Of a stretch of DNA of 61,848 bases, positions 1-7,390 are shown in pieces. The stretch is from Phormidium tenue FACHB-1050 (lineage in GTDB: Bacteria; Cyanobacteriota; Cyanobacteriia; Pseudanabaenales; Pseudanabaenaceae), in assembly GCF_014696925.1 (NCBI RefSeq), contig NZ_JACJQY010000034.1, positions 1 to 61,848 of the forward strand, given 5' to 3'. Position 1 is the stretch's first letter, and every line of letters starts with the position of its first letter. The notes beneath the pieces are model-generated. The model worked only from the letters and a program-made list of their open reading frames with translations, was not told where the DNA came from and made no database searches. A program made the translations under genes and the position numbers.

Positions 1-165
1 TCTGACAGCCAAGGTCGTGTTGTACCTAGCTGGGCAGACGTAATCAACCGCGCAAACTTGGGTATGGAAGTAATGCACGAGCGCAACGCTCACAACTTCC
101 CACTCGATTTGGCAGCAGTTGATGTAGCTCCTGTAGCAATGGCTGCTCCTGCTATCAATGGTTAA
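1..165 (+). CDS. psbA: Photosystem II D1 protein, C-terminal part (gene starts before the window)
   Basis: The reading frame is open from base 1 and stops with TAA at 163-165, giving the last 54 residues of D1. It contains the lumenal helix around [20 protein letters not shown], whose His, Glu and Asp side chains ligate the manganese cluster in D1. The mature protein ends at the Ala of the DLA motif. The 16 residues after it (from [10 protein letters not shown] to the end) are the extension removed by the CtpA protease before water oxidation can start. A factor-independent terminator follows at 191. The paralogue type cannot be told from the C-terminus alone. Identification is certain by sequence. 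Confidence 0.97.
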   Translation, partial: SDSQGRVVPSWADVINRANLGMEVMHERNAHNFPLDLAAVDVAPVAMAAPAING

Positions 166-190
166 TCGACTAATCTAGTCTTCTCGAAAT

Positions 191-225
191 AAAAAAGCCT
201 CTCCGCAAGGAGGGGCTTTTTTATT
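191..225 (+). terminator. Rho-independent terminator of psbA
   Basis: A GC-rich stem (AGCCTCTCC / GGAGGGGCT) with a short CGCAA-type loop is flanked by an A run and followed by TTTTTTATTT. It lies 26 bp after the psbA stop codon, and the convergent vapC stop lies just beyond it, so it may serve both strands. Confidence 0.85.
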
Positions 226-235
226 TGTGCAGAAT

Positions 236-625
236 TTACATCAAATAATTTTTTAGCTCAGGATATTTAGAAAATAAGTTGTCAACACTTGCAAGTTTTG
301 CGCCATATTCTAATGCGGTAGCGATGATTAGGCGATCAAAGGGATCTTTGTGAATGGGCGATAGATTTACGGCTCTGACTGTAATCTCTGGAGTCAGTGG
401 CAATAGATCGATTCCTGCGGGAGCTAACGAATCAGTAAGCCAATCTTGAACGCGTATATGTATCGCTAATCTGCCTTTGTTATAGGCTAGAGCAACTTCG
501 TAGCAAGACATTGCTGACACTGCAACTATTTCTGATTGCCGAATTTGCTCTAGCCATTGTGTAGGAATTTGATCGAAGTTTTCGTTGACATACCAAATCC
601 AGATGTGGGTATCGAGAATTATCAT
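236..625 (-). CDS. vapC: PIN-domain ribonuclease toxin of a VapBC pair
   Basis: A PIN-fold protein of about 129 residues. The acidic metal-binding residues of the family are visible: Asp in ILDTHIW near the N-terminus, Glu in CYEVAL, Asp in the DPFDRLIIATA block and Asp in ASVDNLF. VapC toxins cleave tRNA or rRNA when the antitoxin is degraded. I chose the ATG at 625 because it makes a 4-bp ATGA overlap with the stop of the upstream antitoxin gene. A start 9 bp further upstream (634) is also open. The small two-gene unit lies convergent to psbA. The family call is secure; the RNA target is unknown. Confidence 0.88.
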   Translation of the reverse strand: MIILDTHIWIWYVNENFDQIPTQWLEQIRQSEIVAVSAMSCYEVALAYNKGRLAIHIRVQDWLTDSLAPAGIDLLPLTPEITVRAVNLSPIHKDPFDRLIIATALEYGAKLASVDNLFSKYPELKNYLM

Positions 626-930
626 TTCAGGCATTCCCAGTCCTCTTCATCTACGATTGGGCTAACAATATCACCTAAAATTTCGATTTTTCCAGCTAGA
701 TGGGTTGGGGTTGTGCGCTTTGGCTTTTTGTTAGGACCTTCTTGATCGGGATTAACGTCTTTTTGCTCTGATTTTGCATTAGCTTCTTTAGAGACTATTT
801 GCTGTGGGATAGAGATAGATTTTAAATATAGACTGACGATCGCCTGTAATGCTTGACGATGTTCTGGGGTTGCATTTTGGTATGCGTCAGCGATGGGGGA
901 TTCGACTTCTAGGGTAATTTGTTTGATCAT
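622..930 (-). CDS. Probable VapB-type antitoxin
   Basis: A 102-residue protein encoded directly upstream of the PIN toxin and overlapping it by ATGA. The N-terminal half (ITLEVESPIADAYQ...) looks like a short DNA-binding or dimerisation region. The middle is charged and probably disordered. The C-terminus (HLAGKIEILGDIV ... DEEDW) resembles the toxin-wrapping tails of cyanobacterial VapB/DUF2281-like antitoxins. The frame is open further upstream to 1029, but that part is read out of frame through a remnant of a dynamin gene, so ATG 930 is the likelier start. The role is inferred from position and tail; no specific DNA-binding family is certain. Confidence 0.72.
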   Translation of the reverse strand: MIKQITLEVESPIADAYQNATPEHRQALQAIVSLYLKSISIPQQIVSKEANAKSEQKDVNPDQEGPNKKPKRTTPTHLAGKIEILGDIVSPIVDEEDWECLK

Positions 931-934
931 AGTT

Positions 935-1047
935 TTATGAGGATTCGAGAGTATTTTCAAATTCTTGTTTTTTGCTAGAGATGAGAGAACGTAGGCGATC
1001 GCCTTCTGACCGTTGTTTTTTCTCCTCAAGTTCTAAGCGATTACATC
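935..1047 (-). pseudogene. 3' remnant of a second dynamin-like gene
   Basis: Read on the minus strand, this encodes a peptide beginning CNRLELEEKKQ and containing RLRSLISSKKQEFE, closed by TAA at 935-937. The intact dynamin gene at 2357-4879 ends with nearly the same peptide (NRLELEDRKQ... RLRSLISSKKQEFE). About 35 codons of the C-terminus remain. Upstream, homology stops at the 3' end of the hydrolase gene. The remnant ends 4 bp before the antitoxin ATG. Differences from the intact gene include conservative amino-acid changes, so it looks like the tail of a diverged paralogue rather than a fresh duplication. Confidence 0.8.
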
Positions 1048-1050
1048 TAA

Positions 1051-2001
1051 TCAAGAATTTTTAGGTAAATCTTCTCTGTAACTGATCCAACCTGTATGTA
1101 CTTTTTGAGTGGCTAAGGTAGTTAAGTCTCCGCTGATGAGGGAAGCCACTAAGTCCGCAGCAATATTATTGTTCCAATAAGAGCAGTGAGCATCTGCCAT
1201 ACCTAAAGCCATGCCAGCATGAACTTGAGCAAGTCTTAATGCGCCTGATTCTGCGCCATTGGCATTCATCCAGAGATACTGATCAGTAAAGAAAAAATTT
1301 TTAGCTCTGTCGTGTTTAATGGCGTTACCTAGAGGATAGGCGATTAAGTCTGAAGAGTGAATGATATTCAGCCAAGTGAGCGCGTTGTAGCTGGTGGCAA
1401 CAAAATCATCAACTGTGGAAAAGTCTATATTTTGCTTGAGTCGCATGAATAGCAGTGGTGATCCCATTGTCACAATTCCGCGTAATTTGTACTTAGAATC
1501 GCTTGAGTTGAATAATTTGCGAAATTCGTAAGCAGGATCATTTTCGGGTAAGTCTTTGGTGAACAGGAGATCCCAGAGAACTAATGTGCCGAGCGAATGG
1601 GAGGCGATCACAATTTCTTGGTCTTCGGGATGGTTATCCACAAAGTCTTGGAATTGATGCAAGATTTGTTTGCGGATAGATGCGCCTTTGTCCTGATTGA
1701 GATATACCAAAAAGTCTCCAAAGAACTTGGCAATAAAGTCTTCGCGCTGTTCTTGGTAGCGATAGATATCATATTCACTGCCGCGTAGTGCTTTGCATTT
1801 TTCAGATAATTCTTTAATATCTGAGTGGACCCAGTTAAAGAGTTGATCGGTTTTATTTTTAAAGGCATGTCCCCAAAAGCTAGAGTAAAAGATCGGTGAT
1901 TGGGCATTTTTCTTACTCAAAATTTCTTTGATTTTTTTCTTAAATTGATCGCCGTAACCTGCATCTTGCGTGGCGACCCCATGAATGAGGAAAATTAGCA
2001 T
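1051..2001 (-). CDS. Alpha/beta-hydrolase (lipase/esterase-like) protein
   Basis: A 316-residue protein with the features of a cytoplasmic serine hydrolase. It has an N-terminal strand and oxyanion-type motif LIFLIHGV at residues 2-9. The nucleophile elbow ASHSLGT falls near residue 135, where Ser sits in an S-H-S-L-G version of GxSxG. A late His in the VHAGMALGMADAHCSYW segment is a possible third catalytic residue. There is no signal peptide or membrane helix. The substrate cannot be predicted. It lies between the dynamin-tail remnant and the orphan antitoxin gene in an accessory block, so a role in membrane or lipid attack during stress or defence is possible but only inferred. Confidence 0.75.
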   Translation of the reverse strand: MLIFLIHGVATQDAGYGDQFKKKIKEILSKKNAQSPIFYSSFWGHAFKNKTDQLFNWVHSDIKELSEKCKALRGSEYDIYRYQEQREDFIAKFFGDFLVYLNQDKGASIRKQILHQFQDFVDNHPEDQEIVIASHSLGTLVLWDLLFTKDLPENDPAYEFRKLFNSSDSKYKLRGIVTMGSPLLFMRLKQNIDFSTVDDFVATSYNALTWLNIIHSSDLIAYPLGNAIKHDRAKNFFFTDQYLWMNANGAESGALRLAQVHAGMALGMADAHCSYWNNNIAADLVASLISGDLTTLATQKVHTGWISYREDLPKNS

Positions 2002-2083
2002 AAGTTCATTTTTTAGATATATTGTATATAACTGATGTATTTATGGATAAACTATTACTGTGTCTCGTGACATTTCAATAATT

Positions 2084-2311
2084 TCATACAAGAAACTTGT
2101 GAATGCTCTTTACTTGGCTAAGTTTTGTGGCATAGGCTAGGACTGCAAAAATATCATCTCGCTCTAGATCGTCATAGTCTTCTAAAATTTCTTCGGTAGT
2201 CATGCCTGAACTGAGAAGTTCTAAGATCATCTCGACAGGATAGCGCAAACCTCTGATGCAGGGTTTTCCATGACAGATATTCCAATCTATTGTGATACGT
2301 TGTAATAGCAT
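2084..2311 (-). CDS. DUF433 antitoxin-like protein (orphan)
   Basis: A 75-residue protein matching the DUF433 pattern: ITIDWNICHGKPCIRGLRYPV at the N-terminus, then MILELLSSGMTTEEIL and a DYDDLERDDI stretch. It is a small winged-helix-like fold used as the antitoxin in many cyanobacterial pairs. The usual partner, a DUF5615/PIN-like toxin gene immediately downstream, is absent; the next gene is the hydrolase 83 bp away. It starts 45 bp after the stop of the dynamin gene on the same strand and may be co-transcribed with it. It could be a relic antitoxin or a regulator of its neighbours. Confidence 0.82.
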   Translation of the reverse strand: MLLQRITIDWNICHGKPCIRGLRYPVEMILELLSSGMTTEEILEDYDDLERDDIFAVLAYATKLSQVKSIHKFLV

Positions 2312-2356
2312 ATTTACATAGTCCTTGTTGAATGGATTGAGATGATTTTACTCTGA

Positions 2357-4879
2357 TTAAATCGAAAGAGATTTTTCAAATTCTTGTTTTTTGCTAGAGA
2401 TTAAAGAACGTAGCCGATTGCCTTCTTCCTGTTGTTTCCGATCCTCAAGTTCTAACCGATTTTCACATTCAGAAATAACTTGCTTGATTAGTGCATCAAC
2501 TGACTGAATACGGTTATCAAATAAAGTAGCAATGAACTCACCAATTTTTTCTTTGATACTATCTTCTGATTTCTCAAACTCTTTAAATCCAGAATCACAG
2601 ACCTGTTTAGCAATCTGATAGTAAGCATCTGACATTGAAGCAAATAAACCGCCTCCTCCCAATAGAGCAGCCGCAGCAATGCCGATAATAATTGCAGGTC
2701 CTAATGCTAAAGCTGGAATCATAAAGAAAGCTGCTGCTGCACCTGCACCACCTGCAACAACACCACCAGCAGTCAACGCAGCTACATAACTCGCATCAAA
2801 ATTATTAAAAGCTGGGCTGAAATTATCGTCAAAATTTGTGCCAATTTTTCTGTCAAGTCCAGAAAAACTAGAATTAAGCGCTGTCAATTCTTCTTTGATT
2901 CCTCTATCCAGTAGATTTAGTTTAGGGGCAATAATCTCATTGTTTAAGTGGAGTTGTACCCATAAGTTGATTTCATCTTGAAGTGATTTACTAAATTGCC
3001 CTACATAATCTTGGATTAGTGAGTCACGACTAAAAAGCGGGTTATGGTCAGTTTTCCACTCTTTGCTTCTTTGCTCAATCTTTGCTTGAAATTTAGCGCT
3101 GTTTTCCTGCCAAGAGACTAGAGCTAAATCAGTGGTCTGTTTTCTAAGAAAATCAACCATTTTACGGATGGTTATAAATCTTCCGCTTGCTTCACCAATA
3201 CGTTCTAAGATTTCCTCTTTATAGGAAGCTGCTAAGTTTGTGTTAATGCTGTCAGTCGCATTATTTAGCTCATTGACGCAATCTTGGGTAAGCTCATTAA
3301 GCTTTTGCGTAGCAGATTGCAAAATTACAGATCCGCGTTCATCAGTGAGAAAAGCTTCTAAAGTACCAGTGAAGTTTTGAAAACTGACTAGATACTCATT
3401 CGATGTATTGCTGAGAGTAGCTTTTAAAGCAGACTTAGCAGAAACAAAATGGATTCTCTCTTTGCCTGTAATAGAGCCATCCTTGATGATGCTGTTAGCG
3501 GCAATTTGCACATCTTCGCGATCTTCATCACTATCCAAATTGTCCATAAAATTAACAACTAGAAATAGATTTTCTAAGGGGCGATCGCCTTCACGTTCCT
3601 TGATTCTGGTGATGATATCCCTTTCACCCTGAGTTAATAATTTATTCGCATTGGTCATAAATAAAATTGCATCAGTTTCTTTCAGCAACTCCTCAGTAAC
3701 CCTAGTACGATCTGGATGTTCATTTAGCCCAGGGGAATCCACAATTTCTACACCGTTATGACATAGCAACAGATTGGGATGCTCAAAAACAATCTCGGCA
3801 ATATTGGATTTAAGCAGTTCTTCACTACGATTATTTAGAGCCGCTTCCTTAGAAATAGCCGTTTTTTTCTGATAATCTTCAACCGCAATTTCTTGTTCAC
3901 TGCCATCACGATAACGACAAACTACCCGCTTGCGATCGCCATATTTCAAAACCGACAAAGTACCACTACAAGGAATTGCCCTCACAGGCTGAATCTCTTC
4001 ACCTAGCAAAGCATTGAGCAAAGTCGATTTACCTTGACTAAAATCACCAATCACCGCCACCCGAAAACGCTGAGACTCTAATTTGTCTTTAATAGCTTGA
4101 ATCTCATCCTGAAAAGTAACAGGTAAAAAGCTCTCCTTAATACCGCCATCAATAAGTTCAGATAAATGATTAATCCGCTTGAGCAAAGATTGTTTCTGTA
4201 GTTGAAAACCTTGCAGCTTTTGATATTCACCACTTACTGAATTTGTCGGACTGGCTACAGGCTGAGCTTCCTTAATCTCAATTTTAACAAGCTGATTTAA
4301 CGCAGTGAGCAAATCATCTGCTGCATTCACAAACACAGTTCCCAAATCATGAAAACGAGCAGGATCGACTAGATCGCATACCTCTTGAAAATCTTGATTG
4401 TTGTAAGACTTACCAGCAAAACTAGATTCCAAAATGTCAAGATAACGTGATTCTAGTTCTAATCGTTTGCCTAAATCCCTTAAATATTTACTCTCACTCT
4501 CATCTAAACTAGAGTCTGCCATTGTCATTCTGTACCCTAAGCCAAATAAAAGCAGTTTTTCTGCTTCACTTAGTGGAACAAGCAAAATCAGAAAATCATC
4601 TATTTCAGAATGTAGTTTATATTTTTGAATACCTGAATACAAAAGCTTTGACAACTCAAATGTCTGTTTATTGCCCACATTGAGTTTGCTAAGTGTCGCC
4701 CTGAATTGAGAAACCTCATCTTCGCTAACTTTCGCATCCGCATGAATTACCCCTTTCAACAACGCGATCACGTTAGCCATAAACACCACTTGCGGCGTAA
4801 TGTCGTGTACCGTCAAGTCTTGACCAGTCAACTTTGACAAGAGTTTGACCGCTTGGCTACCAATAAGTTGAGTATTCAT
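2357..4879 (-). CDS. TerB-like/dynamin-family GTPase
   Basis: An 840-residue bacterial dynamin-like protein. Residues 1-160 form a helical TerB-like domain with two acidic motifs (HADAKVSEDE and MADSSLDESE). The GTPase domain follows: P-loop GDFSQGKST near residue 278, switch-region Thr in the PCSGTLSVLKYG segment, DSPG near 382, and NFMD as the base-recognition motif. Long helices typical of the dynamin stalk come next. A glycine/alanine-rich hydrophobic hairpin (about residues 690-745) probably dips into a membrane. The C-terminus is a charged coiled coil. Such proteins remodel membranes; some protect against phage or envelope damage. It is divergent from the 413-residue gene. Its C-terminal sequence recurs as a remnant at 935-1047. 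Confidence 0.9.
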   Translation of the reverse strand: MNTQLIGSQAVKLLSKLTGQDLTVHDITPQVVFMANVIALLKGVIHADAKVSEDEVSQFRATLSKLNVGNKQTFELSKLLYSGIQKYKLHSEIDDFLILLVPLSEAEKLLLFGLGYRMTMADSSLDESESKYLRDLGKRLELESRYLDILESSFAGKSYNNQDFQEVCDLVDPARFHDLGTVFVNAADDLLTALNQLVKIEIKEAQPVASPTNSVSGEYQKLQGFQLQKQSLLKRINHLSELIDGGIKESFLPVTFQDEIQAIKDKLESQRFRVAVIGDFSQGKSTLLNALLGEEIQPVRAIPCSGTLSVLKYGDRKRVVCRYRDGSEQEIAVEDYQKKTAISKEAALNNRSEELLKSNIAEIVFEHPNLLLCHNGVEIVDSPGLNEHPDRTRVTEELLKETDAILFMTNANKLLTQGERDIITRIKEREGDRPLENLFLVVNFMDNLDSDEDREDVQIAANSIIKDGSITGKERIHFVSAKSALKATLSNTSNEYLVSFQNFTGTLEAFLTDERGSVILQSATQKLNELTQDCVNELNNATDSINTNLAASYKEEILERIGEASGRFITIRKMVDFLRKQTTDLALVSWQENSAKFQAKIEQRSKEWKTDHNPLFSRDSLIQDYVGQFSKSLQDEINLWVQLHLNNEIIAPKLNLLDRGIKEELTALNSSFSGLDRKIGTNFDDNFSPAFNNFDASYVAALTAGGVVAGGAGAAAAFFMIPALALGPAIIIGIAAAALLGGGGLFASMSDAYYQIAKQVCDSGFKEFEKSEDSIKEKIGEFIATLFDNRIQSVDALIKQVISECENRLELEDRKQQEEGNRLRSLISSKKQEFEKSLSI

Positions 4880-5009
4880 GCTTGGGTTAAAAATCTAGTT
4901 ATCTAGAATTTATCAGAAATACAGCCCAAAAAAATCATTTACACAATAAAATCTGATAATATTTAATCAAATAAAGCTTTTAAAGAGCTTTTTCTATGAT
5001 TTATGTACT
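4880..5009. promoter_or_regulatory. Divergent promoter region between the dynamin gene and the 413-residue gene
   Basis: This 130-bp gap is strongly AT-rich and separates two genes pointing away from each other. It contains a small inverted repeat CTAGTTATCTAG near 4893 and TATTTAATCAAATAAA near 4960. Both transcripts must start here or inside the genes. I cannot assign -35/-10 pairs with confidence. Confidence 0.4.
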
Positions 5010-6251
5010 ATGGATTACATCTTTTCTGGCGCAAGTCAAGCATTGCTAAATTCTGGTCAATTGGTACAGGTAATATCAAAAGCAGGTCAACTGTTACCAA
5101 TAGTAAGAGATCCGATTACAGGTAGATTTATAGAAATGGCGATTGGAGTCAGTTCATCTTGTTGTAATCCTTTAGCGATTCCAGTACAGGTTGCTATGGG
5201 TGGTTTGCAAATGTACCAAACTCATAAAGGATTTACTGCGGTATTAGGTGGAATCACACAGATTCAGCAAACTTTAGGAGTATTACAAGCCACAACAGCA
5301 TTAATCGGGGTGGGAACGATCGCAAATGTAGCAATTTCCGCAGCAAGCTTACATCAAATCCTGAAACTACGCGAAGACGTTCGCCAAATGCGCGTTGAGA
5401 TTAAAGATGGCTTTATTGACCTCAAAAAAGCACTTAAAGATCAAGGTACTGAAATCTTAAATCACATTGATGAAGTCGCCACAGACATCAAATTTGAACA
5501 GCATCGAGTCGTTCTCATTCGTGCCTATGGTCAGTTTTTGCAAGCCATTGAGCTAATTAAATCCGCCTTAGCTTGTGACGACATTAAAATTAAAGATCAC
5601 GATTTAGCCAATGCCCGACAAATGCTTTCTATAGCCCTTGGAGACTATCGCAATCCTCAACTACTTTCCGATCTTTCAGCAATCGGGCAACTCAGAAGAA
5701 AGGAATGTGCTTGGGCGATCGAGCAGATGATCATCATGACCTACCAAATCCAAAAGCAATCAGGAGCAGTTACCCACAGACTCCAAAATCTACAAAACAG
5801 TATTTGTCAAGATATTTTGAATGTGAGCGAGGCTGTAGAGTACCAAGAAGAAATAGACCTACTCTATCCAGAAATTAACCGTATTTGCACCCAAGATCTC
5901 GCAGTTCTGTCATCTTGGCAAGAACAATCAGAATGGATTCAATCTTTACCCGCTTCTGACTTGAAATTACTAGAAAGCTCTGAACTAAGCCCAGTTCCTC
6001 AAGAAATGACCTCTGCACTTAGCAGCTTTGAAGTTCCCGAACAAAAAATCTATGACGAGTTAAAACCAAAATCTCATTTTGAATCTCTTCGTGATCAACT
6101 TAAGTTAATGGCTTCACCAGACTTACGCTCAAAATATGAGTATGAAGTAGTCGAAAAAGCTCAAGCTTCGGGACATAAAGCTTTAAAAGCAGATGTAGTT
6201 AAACAATCGTCTGATATGGCGATCGCTAATCTATACTACTACTTCCAATAA
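5010..6251 (+). CDS. Unknown protein with hydrophobic glycine-rich segment, divergent partner of the dynamin
   Basis: A 413-residue protein I do not recognise. Residues 1-65 are amphipathic. Residues 65-115 are hydrophobic and rich in Gly, Ala and Ile (AVLGGITQIQQTLGVLQATT, then GVGTIANVAISAAS), enough for a membrane hairpin. Residues 115-165 read as a charged coiled coil (REDVRQMRVEIKDGFIDLKK). The rest is helical and hydrophilic. There is no signal peptide. A helical protein with one buried hydrophobic hairpin next to a dynamin recalls alpha-helical pore formers, but this is only analogy. A 72-bp relative of its 3' end recurs at 7036-7107. The ATG at 5010 has no clear ribosome-binding site. 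Confidence 0.75.
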   Translation: MDYIFSGASQALLNSGQLVQVISKAGQLLPIVRDPITGRFIEMAIGVSSSCCNPLAIPVQVAMGGLQMYQTHKGFTAVLGGITQIQQTLGVLQATTALIGVGTIANVAISAASLHQILKLREDVRQMRVEIKDGFIDLKKALKDQGTEILNHIDEVATDIKFEQHRVVLIRAYGQFLQAIELIKSALACDDIKIKDHDLANARQMLSIALGDYRNPQLLSDLSAIGQLRRKECAWAIEQMIIMTYQIQKQSGAVTHRLQNLQNSICQDILNVSEAVEYQEEIDLLYPEINRICTQDLAVLSSWQEQSEWIQSLPASDLKLLESSELSPVPQEMTSALSSFEVPEQKIYDELKPKSHFESLRDQLKLMASPDLRSKYEYEVVEKAQASGHKALKADVVKQSSDMAIANLYYYFQ

Positions 6252-6266
6252 GCCAAATAAAGTAAC

Positions 6267-6596
6267 TTATCTACTCACAACCTGAGTACGAGCCTGAGAA
6301 CGAGATTTAGGCTTATCTTTCACAACAATCTCTACATCTCGACCTAGAGAATTTAAAAATCTAAATAACCTCACAGTCGAGAAGCCTGATAACTTGCCAT
6401 TGATCAAAGCCGACATCTTAGGCTGATCGATTCCCAATAGTTTAGCCGCTTCAACTTGAGTTATTTCTAACTTAGTAATGATACTGCTAATTTTGTAAGC
6501 AAGTTCTGCTTTAACCAGCAACTCATCAGAATTCTCTAATTCCAAATCAGCAAACACATTGCCACTACTTCTTTGCACCTTAATCTCTTCAGTCAT
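6267..6596 (-). CDS. higA: HigA-like XRE-family antitoxin
   Basis: A 109-residue protein with an XRE helix-turn-helix at about residues 35-90. TQVEAAKLLGIDQPKMSALI is the HTH core, and LSGFSTVRLFRFLNSLGRDVEI is the usual continuation in HigA/NTHI1718-type antitoxins. It follows the toxin gene by 13 bp, so the order is toxin first, as in higBA loci. It neutralises the toxin and probably represses the operon by binding the palindrome at 6989-7008. Its stop lies 15 bp from the convergent end of the 413-residue gene. Family assignment is strong. Confidence 0.87.
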   Translation of the reverse strand: MTEEIKVQRSSGNVFADLELENSDELLVKAELAYKISSIITKLEITQVEAAKLLGIDQPKMSALINGKLSGFSTVRLFRFLNSLGRDVEIVVKDKPKSRSQARTQVVSR

Positions 6597-6609
6597 TTAA
6601 CACCTCCAT

Positions 6610-6981
6610 TTATTTCTTGTTGTAATGCTCAGCATAGTGTTCTTTAGCCCGTTTTAGTCTTGCCTCAATCAAATCCATATCTTGCTTTGGAGTAGCAATA
6701 CCCTGTTTCGATTTCTTTTGAAAGGAATGCAAAACATAAACAACATCAGAAAATTTGATCGTATAAACTGCCCGATAAGTATCTCCATCAAAGTCATCTA
6801 CCACTTCCACAACCCCAGCACCTTTAAACCCTTTAAGTGGCTTAGCAACAGGATGCTTGTCTCCACATTGAGCTATATACAAGGCATAACCCACAACTTG
6901 CTGAACCTCGTTTGGGAAATCTTTTAAATCATCTAGAGAACTTCCAATCCATTCAACAGGCTTCAAAAATAAACTACTCAC
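6610..6981 (-). CDS. higB: HigB/phage Gp49-like RelE-superfamily toxin
   Basis: A 123-residue protein with the Gp49-like HigB pattern: an N-terminal helix (LDDLKDFPNEVQQVVGYAL), then KPLKGFKGAGVVEVVDDFDG, then YRAVYTIKFSDVVYVLHSFQKKSKQG with the conserved C-terminal Arg/Tyr, Phe and Lys residues. HigB-type toxins cut mRNA at the ribosome. The start codon is GTG at 6981; no in-frame ATG fits. A perfect palindrome begins 7 bp upstream of the start codon. It forms an operon with the XRE antitoxin downstream. Confidence 0.87.
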   Translation of the reverse strand: MSSLFLKPVEWIGSSLDDLKDFPNEVQQVVGYALYIAQCGDKHPVAKPLKGFKGAGVVEVVDDFDGDTYRAVYTIKFSDVVYVLHSFQKKSKQGIATPKQDMDLIEARLKRAKEHYAEHYNKK

Positions 6982-6988
6982 ATTACAA

Positions 6989-7008
6989 ATATGCTAAGAC
7001 TAGCATAT
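6989..7008. promoter_or_regulatory. Palindromic operator upstream of higBA
   Basis: ATATGCTA-AGAC-TAGCATAT is a perfect inverted repeat with 8-bp arms and a 4-bp spacer. It ends close to the GTG start of the toxin gene. Position and symmetry fit an autoregulatory site for the dimeric XRE antitoxin. Confidence 0.7.
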
Positions 7009-7035
7009 CATATAAAATTAATATTGTGGCTTACG

Positions 7036-7107
7036 GCTTTAAAAGCAGATGTAGTTAAACGATCACCTGATATGGCGATCGCTAATTTGTATCATTACTT
7101 TCAGTAA
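7036..7107 (+). pseudogene. 3' remnant of a paralogue of the 413-residue gene
   Basis: This 72-bp stretch matches the last 72 bp of the 5010-6251 gene (6180-6251) at 62 positions. It encodes ALKADVVKRSPDMAIANLYHYFQ and a TAA stop. Most differences are at synonymous positions (for example Leu CTA/TTG, Phe TTC/TTT, Gln CAA/CAG), so it came from a diverged functional copy rather than a recent duplication. It overlaps the 3' end of the convergent parE gene, whose last codons are read from its complement. Confidence 0.8.
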
Positions 7108-7390
7108 ACAAAGAATCTAAATCTCTATATCCACTTACCACTCGGACAATCTCTATGGAGTTCTCATTCACTCGATAGAAGATGATATAGCCACTCAAAG
7201 GAATACCACGCAAAGAAGTATCTATCTCAGTATAGGCACGACCAATACTAGGAAAAGCGACTAAGTTACGACATTTCTTATTGAAGTCATCAACAAATCT
7301 CTCGCCAGCATCAACACTAAACTCTGCAAAATAGTCAAATATATCATCCAAATCTCGACTTGCTAATGGAGAAATAATGTAGCTTGTCAT
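7082..7390 (-). CDS. parE: ParE/RelE-family toxin
   Basis: A 102-residue RelE/ParE-fold toxin. The pattern is N-terminal ISPLASRDLDDIFDYFAEFS, then RFVDDFNKKCRNLVAFPSIGRA, then the SLRGIPLSGYIIFYRVNENSIEIVRVVSG core. These are the family's helical hairpin and beta-sheet motifs. ParE members poison gyrase, while RelE members cut mRNA; sequence alone does not decide. The start overlaps the upstream antitoxin stop by 4 bp (7387-7390). The last eight codons lie in DNA derived from the 413-gene tail remnant, so the original C-terminus may have been altered at this junction. Confidence 0.88.
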   Translation of the reverse strand: MTSYIISPLASRDLDDIFDYFAEFSVDAGERFVDDFNKKCRNLVAFPSIGRAYTEIDTSLRGIPLSGYIIFYRVNENSIEIVRVVSGYRDLDSLFTESNDTN

